This document shows, piece by piece, positions 8,502-17,066 of a stretch of 64,000 nucleotides of DNA. How positions within the stretch are numbered: the first letter of the stretch is position 1; each line of letters opens with the position of its first letter. A model generated the notes under the pieces. It ran no database searches. It was not told the DNA's origin and saw nothing but the letters and a program-made list of their open reading frames with translations. The DNA is from JACOMS01 sp964352785 (GTDB lineage Bacteria; Pseudomonadota; Alphaproteobacteria; Caulobacterales; Maricaulaceae). The stretch lies in contig CAYGTI010000004.1 in assembly GCA_964352785.1 (NCBI GenBank), forward strand, positions 62,001 to 126,000. Direction: 5' to 3'. Made by a program: the position numbers and the translations under genes.

Positions 8502-10675
8502 TGCGGATCGCAGCGCATATCGTCTCGGCTCTTCTTGTTGGGGGCTTGCTCGTCGCTTGCATGAATTCTGTTGAGTCTCAATCGCCGAATGACGCACCTC
8601 AGGTGGATGGTTTTTCGCTCACTTTGGAAAAAGCAAAGGCGCGTATAAACTCTCAGATGGACTTGAGAACCAAGGTTCCAACACCGCTTGATGCGGGCGG
8701 CGGCTACACTCATGAAAAGCATAAGGAAAACGCAAAGCTTATCTATGAGGCTGCGCGTCTTTTCGAGCTTACGGGTGAGCGTTCATATGCTGATTTTGCA
8801 GCGAGGCTTATGTTGTCCTATGCGGATGTTTATCCGGAGTGGGGCTTTCACCCGGCTAAAAAAGAGCAGTCTCCGGGCCGTATGTTCTGGCAAAACCTGA
8901 ATGAAAGTTGGTGGCTGCTACACGTGTCTCAAGGATATGGCGCGATAAAAGAAGCTATATCTGAGGTCGACCAGGAAAAAATTGAAACTAACCTGCTGCG
9001 TAATATGGCTGAATTTCTCTCCGACGGTTCACCGGAAACGTTTGATAAAATCCACAATCATGGCACGTGGGCCACGGCGGCTGTGGGCTTAACGGGATAC
9101 GCTATTGGCGATCAAGATTATGTCGAGCAAGCACTTTTGGGGCTCAATAAATCGGGCGAGACTGGGTTTCTCAAGCAAATGGATAGCCTGTTTTCTCCTG
9201 ATGGTTATTACAATGAGGGGCCGTATTATCAACGTTATGCGCTCATGCCCTTTGTTGTGTTTGCTCAAGCTGTGGCGAAAAATAACCCTGAGCAGAATAT
9301 TTTTGAACGCCGTGATGGTATCTTGAAAAAGGCCATCTACACGACGATTCAGCAAAGCTATGGCGGATTATTTTTTCCAATTAACGATTCTCTAAAAGAT
9401 AAAGGGCTCGCGACTACGGAGCTGCTTTACGGCGTTGCGATAGCTTATGATCTAACGGGTGATAAAGGCTTGCTTTCTATTGCGCAAACGCAGGGAAAAT
9501 TTGTCCTAACGCCGGAGAGTCGCAAGGTGGCTCAGGATTTGTGGGCGGGCCAAGCGCAGCCATTTGAGTATGCGACGCTTCGCCTGCGTGACGGCGCGGC
9601 CGGTACTGAAGGCGCGCTCGATATATTGCGCGCTTCATCTGACCCCAAGGCCTCCGTGATTGTTATGAAAAACACCTCTCAGGGGTTAGGGCACGGGCAC
9701 TTTGACAAGCTTGGTTTTATTTTTTACGACAATGGTAACGAGATTATAAGTGACTACGGCGCGGCCCGTTTTTTGAACATTGAAGCCAAATATGGCGGTC
9801 ACTACTTGGTTGAAAATGACGCTTATGCCAAGCAAACCATCGCGCACAACGCTCTTGTTATTGACAGGACAAGTCATTTTGGCGGCAGTACAGAGACAGG
9901 TAATTCGCATGCACCCCAGGCGGGGCTGTTTGTTAATGATGCAGACATTAAGCTTGCATCGGCAAAAATTGATACAGCCTATGACGGCGTTATGCTTCGC
10001 CGCACGATGGCTGTTGTAACGGATTCTGCGTTTGCAAAACCCATTGGCCTTGATCTTATGACAGCGCAGTCGGCGGCGCAGCATGATTATGACCTCCCCT
10101 TTTATTATCAAGGCCAGCTCATTGAAACAAATTTCAAGATCGCCGCAGATACGCAGGTCAGAAAGCCTTTGGGGCAGGACAATGGGTATCAGTATCTCTG
10201 GAAGGTTGGCCAAGCAAAACCTGTTGATGGTCAATCACAAATCACATGGTTGGAGGATAAGCGCTTTTACACCCTGACAACCGCTTTGCCTGAGCACTCA
10301 AAAATTATTTTTACTGAGCTTGGCGCGAATGATCCGGACTTTAACCTGCGCCGCGAAACCGCAGCGATCATGCACACGCCGCAATCGGGTGATGTCAGCT
10401 ATGTTTCCGTGATCGAGCCGCACGGTGAATATAATCCGACGGTCGAGTTCACCGTGAATAGCTATAGTGATGTCAAAAAAGTCAGCCACTTTAGGCAAAC
10501 GGCTGTGGATTATGTGCAAGTTGTTACACACGACGACCAAGTTGTTGGTTTAGCCATTGCGCAAAATGTCTCGCCGGATGCTGTACATGAAATAGACGTT
10601 GATGGAGAGCTCATCACATGGACGGGCCCCTATAAACTTTTTCACTCACAAAAACATTTAAACGGAGACTTTTAA
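8501..10675 (+). CDS. PL17 family exo-oligoalginate lyase, lipoprotein
   Basis: 724 residues. The N-terminus ends in the lipobox LLVAC with Cys20, so the enzyme is probably anchored in the envelope facing the periplasm. Residues about 50-340 form the alginate_lyase alpha-barrel. NHGTWATA (Asn186, His187) and NEGPYYQRY (Tyr243) have the spacing of the catalytic Asn/His/Tyr in PL17 oligoalginate lyases. Residues about 360-700 are the heparinase II/III-like beta-sheet domain, with GHGHFDKLGF at 397-406 and AHNALVIDRTSHF near 449. It would release unsaturated monomer from the oligomers made by PL6. It overlaps PL6 by one base and sits two bases before kdgF, so the three are surely co-transcribed. 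Confidence 0.95.
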   Translation: MRIAAHIVSALLVGGLLVACMNSVESQSPNDAPQVDGFSLTLEKAKARINSQMDLRTKVPTPLDAGGGYTHEKHKENAKLIYEAARLFELTGERSYADFAARLMLSYADVYPEWGFHPAKKEQSPGRMFWQNLNESWWLLHVSQGYGAIKEAISEVDQEKIETNLLRNMAEFLSDGSPETFDKIHNHGTWATAAVGLTGYAIGDQDYVEQALLGLNKSGETGFLKQMDSLFSPDGYYNEGPYYQRYALMPFVVFAQAVAKNNPEQNIFERRDGILKKAIYTTIQQSYGGLFFPINDSLKDKGLATTELLYGVAIAYDLTGDKGLLSIAQTQGKFVLTPESRKVAQDLWAGQAQPFEYATLRLRDGAAGTEGALDILRASSDPKASVIVMKNTSQGLGHGHFDKLGFIFYDNGNEIISDYGAARFLNIEAKYGGHYLVENDAYAKQTIAHNALVIDRTSHFGGSTETGNSHAPQAGLFVNDADIKLASAKIDTAYDGVMLRRTMAVVTDSAFAKPIGLDLMTAQSAAQHDYDLPFYYQGQLIETNFKIAADTQVRKPLGQDNGYQYLWKVGQAKPVDGQSQITWLEDKRFYTLTTALPEHSKIIFTELGANDPDFNLRRETAAIMHTPQSGDVSYVSVIEPHGEYNPTVEFTVNSYSDVKKVSHFRQTAVDYVQVVTHDDQVVGLAIAQNVSPDAVHEIDVDGELITWTGPYKLFHSQKHLNGDF

Positions 10676-10677
10676 AA

Positions 10678-11037
10678 ATGCAGAGTCCTAACTTTCTATT
10701 TGGCGATAAGGTTGCAGTTGAGGATGTCGATCCGGGCATAAAGCGGCAAATACTTGGGCACAATGATGATGTCATGCTGGTAAAGGCAATCTTCGAAAAA
10801 GGCGCGGAAGGATATCAGCACAAGCATGTTCATTCTCAGGTCGCTTATATTGAGAGCGGCGTATTTGACGTTACGATAAACGGCGTGACTAAGCGCCAGA
10901 GTGCAGGGGATTGTTATTTTGTAGAACCTAACGTCATGCACGGCGCTATCTGTATTGAAGCTGGCGTGTTGCTTGATATGTTTTCTCCTATTCGCGAAGA
11001 CTTTTTTGACAACTATGTCAAAGGCAGCGTGTCCTAA
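10678..11037 (+). CDS. kdgF: KdgF-like cupin, uronate linearisation protein
   Basis: 119 residues, a single cupin barrel. The metal-binding signature is HKHVHSQ (His48, His50, Gln54) plus His88 in EPNVMHGA. Length, the HxHxxxQ pattern and the C-terminal FSPIREDFF match KdgF, which speeds conversion of the cyclic unsaturated monouronate from alginate or pectin lysis into its linear ketonised form. No signal peptide is seen, so it is cytoplasmic. It sits two bases after PL17, with GGAG placed inside the end of that gene. A generic cupin is the alternative, but the lyase context makes kdgF much more likely. Confidence 0.88.
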   Translation: MQSPNFLFGDKVAVEDVDPGIKRQILGHNDDVMLVKAIFEKGAEGYQHKHVHSQVAYIESGVFDVTINGVTKRQSAGDCYFVEPNVMHGAICIEAGVLLDMFSPIREDFFDNYVKGSVS

Positions 11038-11112
11038 GCAAAATCAAAATTGATGAAATTGGTTTAACAATGCCAATTAAATTTGTAACACCAACTCTCA
11101 AGGAATAAAAAA

Positions 11113-11994
11113 ATGTCAAAACCAATCATCGGCTTTATCGGCCTAGGCCTTATGGGCGGCAACATGGTCGAAAATCTACAAAAACGTGGCTTTGAAGTTG
11201 TCGTCTTGGATTTGAACAAGGACTCGGTTGAGAAGGTGTTGGCCCGTGGCAACGCTAGATTAGCCACTTCGCCAAAAGATTTGGCAGAAAAAAGTGATAT
11301 TGTGCAACTTTGTCTCACAACGTCTGCCGTTGTTGAAAAAATTGTCTACGGCGATAATGGTATTTTGGCCGGAATCAAAAAAGGGTCCGTCCTGATAGAC
11401 TTTGGAACGTCAATCCCTGCCTCCACACAAAAGATTGGAGCTGATCTCGCAAAAAAAGGCGCAGGCATGATTGATGCTCCTCTTGGGCGCACGCCGGCTC
11501 ATGCAAAAGATGGCTTGCTGAATATTATGGCGGCTGGAGATAAGGCGACATTCGACAAATACGAGTCGATGCTCAAAGAACAAGGTGAGAATGTCTTCTA
11601 CCTCGGCCCGCTAGGTGCGGGTCATACGACAAAACTGATCAATAACTTCATGGGCATGACAACTGTGAGCGCGATGTCGCAAGCTTTCGCTGCTGCAGAG
11701 CTTGCAGGTGTTGATCGTCAACAGCTCTACGATATTATGTCGACGGGCCCGTCAGGTTCACCGTTTATGAAGTTCTGTAAGAATTATGCTGTAGATGGCG
11801 TCAGCGATCTAGGATTTTCTATCAATAACGCTAACAAAGACCTTGGCTATTTTGTGCAGATGATCTCAGATCTTGGTTCAAAGTCGCTTATTGCTGAAGG
11901 CACATCTGCCAACCTTCAGGCCGCAGTTGATGCCGGTATGGGCAATGGAAATGTTCCGGAAATCTTTGATTATTTTGTCAAACTCAAAAAGTAA
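11113..11994 (+). CDS. NAD(P)-dependent beta-hydroxyacid dehydrogenase-family reductase, probable DEH reductase
   Basis: 293 residues, the usual length for the 3-hydroxyisobutyrate dehydrogenase/tartronate semialdehyde reductase family. The Rossmann motif GFIGLGLMGGNM is at 7-18. The substrate loop DAPLGRTPAHAKDG is at 121-134 and the catalytic lysine is Lys174 in GHTTKLINNFMG. The SD AAGGAA is present. A reductase of this family has been reported to convert 4-deoxy-5-hexoseulose uronate (DEH) to 2-keto-3-deoxygluconate in alginate-using Vibrio, which fits this position between kdgF and kduI. A tartronate semialdehyde reductase (GarR-like) is the alternative. A degenerate GntR half-site (ATTGGT at 11058-11063) lies in the upstream gap. 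Confidence 0.82.
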   Translation: MSKPIIGFIGLGLMGGNMVENLQKRGFEVVVLDLNKDSVEKVLARGNARLATSPKDLAEKSDIVQLCLTTSAVVEKIVYGDNGILAGIKKGSVLIDFGTSIPASTQKIGADLAKKGAGMIDAPLGRTPAHAKDGLLNIMAAGDKATFDKYESMLKEQGENVFYLGPLGAGHTTKLINNFMGMTTVSAMSQAFAAAELAGVDRQQLYDIMSTGPSGSPFMKFCKNYAVDGVSDLGFSINNANKDLGYFVQMISDLGSKSLIAEGTSANLQAAVDAGMGNGNVPEIFDYFVKLKK

Positions 11995-12061
11995 TTTATT
12001 GCCGCAATGAAAACTCTGACCTGCCATGCGATGGGTTCACCAAGATTTACAGGAGACATAA

Positions 12062-12910
12062 TTGTTTAATAAAATATACCACGCGACTCACCCTGATATG
12101 ATGGAAGGTGTGAGCAATGCACAGTTACGTGATCGCTACATTGTCTCTGGGTTATTCAAGGATGATGAGATTAATCTGAATTATTCTCATAATGAGCGCT
12201 TTGTTATTGGCGGTGCGGCCCCTGTCTCGAAATCTGTTTCTTTGCCGGCCCAAGTCGTGCCTGAGTCGGCCATGGGACATCCATTTTTGGAGCGCCGGGA
12301 AATGGGCGTGATTAACATAGGCGGCGGAACCGGATCTGTCACCATTGACGGGGCTAAGTACGATCTCAAAAAGCTGGACGGGCTTTATATTCCGATGGGC
12401 AGTAAAGATGTTGTTTTCACATCTGACGATGCGAGCAATCCGGCGAAATATTACTTGCTCTCAACCCCGGCTCACAAAGCCTATGAGGTCGTCAAAATTT
12501 CGATAGACGAGGCTGTACCGCTTGAGCGCGGCTCTTTGGCTGAGAGTAATGAGCGGATTATCTATCAATATATCGTGCCGACGACGGTAAAGTCTTGCCA
12601 GCTTCTACTTGGCTTGACGATCCTGAGCGAAGGTAGTGTCTGGAACACAATGCCGCCGCATTTACATGATCGCCGCTCTGAGGTTTACTTATATTTCGAT
12701 CTGGATGAAAGTTCCCGTCTGTTCCATTTTATGGGTGAAGAAGATAAAATTCGTCATATCGTCATGGAGAATGAAGAGGCCGTTATCTCGCCGCCGTGGT
12801 CTATTCACATGGGTTCTGGCACAAAGGCCTATTCTTTCATTTGGGGTATGGGCGGTGAAAACCTTGATTATACGGACTTAAGTGTCTGTGATATTTGCCA
12901 GCTCCAATAG
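12062..12910 (+). CDS. kduI: 5-dehydro-4-deoxy-D-glucuronate isomerase KduI
   Basis: 282 residues from a TTG start with AGGAGA seven bases upstream; the N-terminus then matches the usual length of E. coli KduI (278). Zinc ligands are visible as PPHLHDRRSE (His200, His202, Glu207) and WSIHMGSG (His249). Other family stretches are YSHNERFVIGGAAPVSKSV and REMGVINIGGGTG. It is a cytoplasmic double-cupin protein that isomerises 5-keto-4-deoxyuronate (the same compound as DEH) to 2,5-diketo-3-deoxygluconate. It stands eight bases before kduD, which reduces that product, so the two form a unit. Confidence 0.96.
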   Translation: MFNKIYHATHPDMMEGVSNAQLRDRYIVSGLFKDDEINLNYSHNERFVIGGAAPVSKSVSLPAQVVPESAMGHPFLERREMGVINIGGGTGSVTIDGAKYDLKKLDGLYIPMGSKDVVFTSDDASNPAKYYLLSTPAHKAYEVVKISIDEAVPLERGSLAESNERIIYQYIVPTTVKSCQLLLGLTILSEGSVWNTMPPHLHDRRSEVYLYFDLDESSRLFHFMGEEDKIRHIVMENEEAVISPPWSIHMGSGTKAYSFIWGMGGENLDYTDLSVCDICQLQ

Positions 12911-12918
12911 CGCGTTTT

Positions 12919-13668
12919 ATGTTTGACCTTGCAGGAAAAGTAGCGGTTGTAACGGGTGCCAATACCGGGCTCGGGCAAGGCATGGCAACCGCGCTTGCCA
13001 AAGCAGGGGCTAATATTGCTCTCGTTGGCCGCTCAGAGCCCAAAGAGACGCTTGATTTGCTTTCAAAAGAGGGAGTTAAAGCTCACTCTATTCTCACGGA
13101 TCTTGGAAAAGTTGACGCTGTTGAAGATATCATCACCGAGGTCGCCGCGCAGCTAGGCGGGGCTGATATTTTAGTGAACAATGCGGGCATTATTAAACGC
13201 AATGAAGCGCTCGACTTTACTGTTGATGAGTGGGACGCGGTTATGAATGTGAATTTGCGGACATTGTTTTTCCTCTCTCAGGCATTCGCCAAACGCCTTG
13301 TGGCTAATAATCAAACCGGCAAAATCATCAACATCGCGTCCATGCTGACCTTCCAAGGCGGCATTCGTGTGCCGTCTTATACGGCCTCAAAAAGCGGCGT
13401 CGGCGGGTTAACCAAAGCGCTGGCAAATGAATGGGCGAAACATGGTATAAATGTTAACGCCATTGCGCCGGGTTATTTTGCTACAAATAATACTGCGGCG
13501 TTGCAAGCCGACGAGACGCGAAATGCCGAAATTTTAGGGCGTATTCCCAGCGGGCGTTGGGGGAAACCATCCGACATGGGCGGAGCGGTTGTATTTTTGG
13601 CTTCCGAAGCATCAGATTATGTCCAAGGCATCACCTTGCCGGTGGATGGTGGATGGCTGTCACGCTAA
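12919..13668 (+). CDS. kduD: 2-dehydro-3-deoxy-D-gluconate 5-dehydrogenase KduD (short-chain dehydrogenase)
   Basis: 249 residues from the ATG at 12919; an in-frame TTG at 12895 would overlap kduI and add eight unlikely residues. It has the classic SDR features: TGANTGLGQG at 12-21, NNAG at 87-90, and the catalytic Ser141, Tyr154 and Lys158 (SYTASK). MFDLAGKVAVVTG and SGRWGKPSDMGGAVVFLASE closely resemble KduD. It would reduce 2,5-diketo-3-deoxygluconate to 2-keto-3-deoxygluconate with NAD(P)H, directly after KduI in pathway and gene order. Other SDRs of the gluconate 5-dehydrogenase group look alike, so the call leans on the kduI neighbour. Confidence 0.93.
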   Translation: MFDLAGKVAVVTGANTGLGQGMATALAKAGANIALVGRSEPKETLDLLSKEGVKAHSILTDLGKVDAVEDIITEVAAQLGGADILVNNAGIIKRNEALDFTVDEWDAVMNVNLRTLFFLSQAFAKRLVANNQTGKIINIASMLTFQGGIRVPSYTASKSGVGGLTKALANEWAKHGINVNAIAPGYFATNNTAALQADETRNAEILGRIPSGRWGKPSDMGGAVVFLASEASDYVQGITLPVDGGWLSR

Positions 13669-13696
13669 CTAGGCGCGCAAGCAGAAAGGACGTCAC

Positions 13697-14215
13697 ATGA
13701 TTTTACGACAATCTGCAGCTTTGATAGGCTTGAGCGCGGCGCTAGTAGCCTGTCAAACTCAAGACACGTCCCGCGTCAGCGCTGCCGAGATTACAGAGGT
13801 TAACACGGCTGATTTACCGGACAGTGTTACGACAGCCATTGCAGCGGCTCAGTCGGACTTTAAGGTCTCAGAAGTGCTCAAAAAAGTACGGGATGGTCGT
13901 GTCTACTACGATGTTGAGGGCGAGCTACCTAGCGGCGAGGAGATTGAGTTTGATGTTCTGATGACCTCTCGCGGCGCAGAGATCGTTGAAATTCAAAAAG
14001 ACATAGATTGGTCTGATGTTCCGCAAGCGGCCCGAAACGCCGTAGGTGATGCCAATGTTGACGGGCTTGAAATTGTGCGGGTTATTGAAAGCACGCAAAC
14101 TGACATGGCTGTCATTTATGAGGTCTTTGCTGCCGGCTATCCCTCAGACCCTAAGTTCGAGGTTTGGACAAAGGATGACCAGATCAAACTTTTACCAACA
14201 CGCTGGAGGCATTAG
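13697..14215 (+). CDS. Small PepSY-like lipoprotein of unknown role
   Basis: 172 residues with AAGGA upstream of the ATG. The N-terminus MILRQSAALIGLSAALVAC ends in a lipobox with Cys19. The mature part seems to hold two related alpha/beta units (VTTAIAAAQSDFKVSEVLKK followed by VYYDVEGELPSGEEIEFDV, and AARNAVGDANVDGLEIVRVI followed by MAVIYEVFAAG). This is the layout of PepSY-like periplasmic domains. No catalytic residues are evident. It lies 28 bases after kduD and 8 before dctP, so it is probably in the same transcript and acts in the envelope. I cannot assign a function. Confidence 0.75.
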   Translation: MILRQSAALIGLSAALVACQTQDTSRVSAAEITEVNTADLPDSVTTAIAAAQSDFKVSEVLKKVRDGRVYYDVEGELPSGEEIEFDVLMTSRGAEIVEIQKDIDWSDVPQAARNAVGDANVDGLEIVRVIESTQTDMAVIYEVFAAGYPSDPKFEVWTKDDQIKLLPTRWRH

Positions 14216-14223
14216 AGGTCAAT

Positions 14224-15213
14224 ATGATAGTGACAAGACGACACGTTCTGGCATCAGGTATAGCCGCCTCTTTGTTGCCCGGCTGCCGAGGGAGCGACGT
14301 TAACCGTCCCTTTTTAGCGGCTGATATCTTGCCGGAAGGCTTCCCCACGGTTGAAGCCGTAAAATATATGGGCTCGTTGATGAGCGAGCGTACAGACGGG
14401 CGGCTCAGCATCAAAATGTTCTCCGGTAGTCAACTTGGCTCTGAGCGCGACACATTGGAAATTACGACTTTTGGGGGGCTCGATATAAACCGCATTGCGA
14501 TTGCGCCGCTCAATACGTTTGAACCGCTGACGATAATTCCAGCGCTACCGTTCTTGTTCCGCTCCACGATGCATATGCGCCAAGCCATGGACGGCGCGCC
14601 CGGGCAAATGATTTTAGACGCCCTACAACCGCACGGACTTGTGGGTTTGTGTTTTTATGATTCCGGCGAGCGTAGTTTTTATAATACGAAACGGCCCATT
14701 TTCACGCCCGCAGACATGAAGGGTATGAAGATTAGAGTTCAAAATTCTGATCTTTATGTGTCCATGATCAAGGCGCTTGATGCCGACCCGACGCCGATGT
14801 CTTTGGGTGAGGTTTATCAATCGCTTGTGCAAGGCGTCATTGACGGCGCGGAGAATAACTGGCCGTCCTATGAAAGCGGACGGCATTTCGAGGCTGCGCC
14901 TTATTACAGTCTTACGCGCCATGTTATGGCCCCTGAAATTCTTGTCATGTCACTTAGCCGTTGGAACAAATTATCCAAGTCTGACCAAGACATTGTGCGC
15001 GCGTCCGCCAGAGACTCTGTGCCCATGATGCGCGAGCTTTGGGACAAACGGGTCAATGATGCTCGGCGGGAGCTTTTAGCCGCAGGCGTCAAAGCCAATG
15101 AGGTCGAAGATCAATCAGCCTTTAGTGATTTAATGAAACCTGTTTGGGAAAAATATCTCGTATCCGACAAGCAAAAAGCTTTGGTGAAATCAATCCAAGA
15201 GATGGAGGTATAA
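14224..15213 (+). CDS. dctP: TRAP transporter substrate-binding protein, DctP family
   Basis: 329 residues. The N-terminus TRRHVLASGIAASLLPGC combines a twin-arginine pair with a lipobox cysteine (Cys21), suggesting a membrane-tethered binding protein. The mature part shows the DctP fold, including MKGMKIRVQNSDLYVSMIKA, whose Arg is the family's carboxylate-clamping residue, and SLGEVYQSLVQGVIDGAEN. TRAP systems import organic acids using an ion gradient. In this operon the likely ligand is an unsaturated uronate (DEH or delta-uronate) or a related sugar acid. The stop overlaps the dctQ start. Confidence 0.94.
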   Translation: MIVTRRHVLASGIAASLLPGCRGSDVNRPFLAADILPEGFPTVEAVKYMGSLMSERTDGRLSIKMFSGSQLGSERDTLEITTFGGLDINRIAIAPLNTFEPLTIIPALPFLFRSTMHMRQAMDGAPGQMILDALQPHGLVGLCFYDSGERSFYNTKRPIFTPADMKGMKIRVQNSDLYVSMIKALDADPTPMSLGEVYQSLVQGVIDGAENNWPSYESGRHFEAAPYYSLTRHVMAPEILVMSLSRWNKLSKSDQDIVRASARDSVPMMRELWDKRVNDARRELLAAGVKANEVEDQSAFSDLMKPVWEKYLVSDKQKALVKSIQEMEV

Positions 15214-15731
15214 TGTCAAATAATATGCTCGCGCGCGTCACGCACAAAGCGGCAGACGCCCTCTTGATTATATCGGCGATAGGTCTGCTGTTGATGACCT
15301 TTATTGTCGGTTGGCAAGTCTTTGGCCGGTATGTTCTTGGGTCCAGCCCCTCTTGGTCAGAACAAAGCGCGCTGACGCTTATGATCTGGTTTATTTTTCT
15401 AGCGGGGGCAGCCGGTGTCCGCGACGGGTTTCACATTCGTATCATTGCGGTTGAAAATATGGTCAGCCAGTCCAAACGCAAAAAGTTGCGGATCGCTTCA
15501 AATGCGGTTGTCTGTTTTTGCGGACTAGCCATGCTGTGGTGGGGTGGTCAATTGGTTGTCAGTACATGGAGCCACGTCATTCCATCTCTGGGTATCCCTC
15601 GGGGTATGGCTTACCTTGCCATACCTATTGCCGGGGCATTGATTGCGTTGTTCTCTGTGGAGCGTATTTTGGATGATCCCGCGGAAAAGGCTCCCGTAGG
15701 GCAGATGAAAGATTTGGACGGAGACGCGTAA
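15213..15731 (+). CDS. dctQ: TRAP transporter small permease, DctQ family
   Basis: 172 residues from the ATG at 15213, which overlaps the dctP stop (TAATG) and has GGAGG just upstream; earlier in-frame starts lie inside dctP. Four membrane segments are visible, near residues 20-42, 52-72, 92-115 and 128-150, with the family stretch WQVFGRYVLGSSPSWSEQ. It is the small integral membrane subunit that joins the DctM channel in the inner membrane. It overlaps dctM by one base. Confidence 0.93.
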   Translation: MSNNMLARVTHKAADALLIISAIGLLLMTFIVGWQVFGRYVLGSSPSWSEQSALTLMIWFIFLAGAAGVRDGFHIRIIAVENMVSQSKRKKLRIASNAVVCFCGLAMLWWGGQLVVSTWSHVIPSLGIPRGMAYLAIPIAGALIALFSVERILDDPAEKAPVGQMKDLDGDA

Positions 15732-17008
15732 TGGAAATCCTGATCCTTCTTGTTGTTCTCATTATCTTGTTGGCTATGGGTGTGCCTGTCGCGTTTGCGC
15801 TTTTGGGCTCAGCTATGGCGACGTTTGTTGTTCTTGATATCCCCCTAATCGTTGCGTTTCAGCGCATGGCGGCAGGGGTGAGTGTGTTCTCGCTAATGGC
15901 CATACCCTTCTTTATCTTCGCCGGGGATTTAATGTACCGATCGGGGATAGCAGAGCGCCTTGTTCAAATTGCCGAAGGCACATTTGGCCGCCCGCGCGGC
16001 GGCTTGGGGATGGTCAATGTCGGCGCCTCCTCGCTATTTGGGGCTGTCTCAGGCTCCGCTATTGCCAGCGCTTCGGCTATGGGCTCGACCTTGATGCCGT
16101 TGATGAAAGAGCGCGGGTATGACGGGGATTATGCGGTCAATGTAACCGTCACGGCGGCCATAGTCGGACTGCTTATTCCGCCGTCTCATAACATGATTAT
16201 ATATTCTGCGGCCTCAGGTATTGGCGTCTCAATCGGTGATCTATTCCTCGCGGGCATCATGCCGGGCATTTTGACGGCCGGTTTGCTTATGTTTGTGGCG
16301 TGGCGGGTTGCCGTCAAGCGCGGCTATCCCGGCGGAAAATTCCCGGGATGGAGAACGTTTCTTAAAGCCATCCTTTTTGCTATTCCGGGGTTGATGACGG
16401 CTGTTATCATTATGGGCGGCATTTTATCGGGTATCTTCACGGCAACAGAAAGCTCTTCTATCGCGGTTATTTATACCATGATTATTGGCATTTTTGCTTA
16501 TCGTACACTGGGTCTAAAATCATTGTTTAAAGCCGCCAAAGAGTCCGTGAAAATCACAGCGATGGTCATGTTAATTATCGGTGCGGCAACAGCTTTTGGT
16601 TACGCACTGGCCATTCTGGAAGCGCCGACACAACTTGCCAGTCTTATTACATCAGTGACAAGTAACCCAATTGCGGTGTTGTTGATTGTAAATGTTATCT
16701 TGCTGCTCTTGGGCACATTTATGGATATGTCGCCGTTGATTGTTATTATGACGCCCATTCTGCTGCCTGTTGTCATGGCCGTTGGTGTTGATCCCGTGCA
16801 TTTTGGTATCATCATGATGATTAATCTTGGGATTGGCCTTGTGACACCGCCAGTAGGAGCTGTCCTCTTTGTCGGCGCCGCTGTCGGTAAAATCCCGGTT
16901 GAGGATGCGGTCAAGACGATCGCGCCTTTTTACTTGGCCTTAATCTTTGCACTTTTGCTGATTACATACATTCCTCAAATTTCGTTGGCTCTGCCATCTC
17001 TATTCTAA
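15731..17008 (+). CDS. dctM: TRAP transporter large permease, DctM family
   Basis: 425 residues, the normal DctM length, with about 12 hydrophobic segments. Family stretches include PFFIFAGDLMYRSGIAERL, GAVSGSAIASASAMGSTLMP and LLIPPSHNMIIYS. It is the ion-coupled translocation subunit in the inner membrane, working with DctP and DctQ. The start overlaps the dctQ stop by one base. The next gene, eda, begins 58 bases on. That gap holds two copies of TTCAAATTTT (17022-17031 and 17041-17050) but no clear terminator. Confidence 0.95.
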   Translation: MEILILLVVLIILLAMGVPVAFALLGSAMATFVVLDIPLIVAFQRMAAGVSVFSLMAIPFFIFAGDLMYRSGIAERLVQIAEGTFGRPRGGLGMVNVGASSLFGAVSGSAIASASAMGSTLMPLMKERGYDGDYAVNVTVTAAIVGLLIPPSHNMIIYSAASGIGVSIGDLFLAGIMPGILTAGLLMFVAWRVAVKRGYPGGKFPGWRTFLKAILFAIPGLMTAVIIMGGILSGIFTATESSSIAVIYTMIIGIFAYRTLGLKSLFKAAKESVKITAMVMLIIGAATAFGYALAILEAPTQLASLITSVTSNPIAVLLIVNVILLLLGTFMDMSPLIVIMTPILLPVVMAVGVDPVHFGIIMMINLGIGLVTPPVGAVLFVGAAVGKIPVEDAVKTIAPFYLALIFALLLITYIPQISLALPSLF

Positions 17009-17066
17009 CCTTCGAGCGCTGTTCAAATTTTCCAGCTCTTTTCAAATTTTAAAGTGAGACGTTTCA

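Noticed and set aside
11058..11077. Full GntR operator upstream of the reductase gene
   Set aside because: Only one ATTGGT half is good; the second half (ACAATG) departs from ACCAAT, so I mention it only in the gene entry.
12895..12918. TTG start for kduD
   Set aside because: It would overlap kduI and add residues absent from SDR proteins; the ATG at 12919 begins MFDLAGKVAVVTG, the normal N-terminus.
17022..17050. Direct repeat TTCAAATTTT twice upstream of eda
   Set aside because: The repeats are AT-rich and short, lack symmetry, and do not recur elsewhere that I noticed; probably chance.
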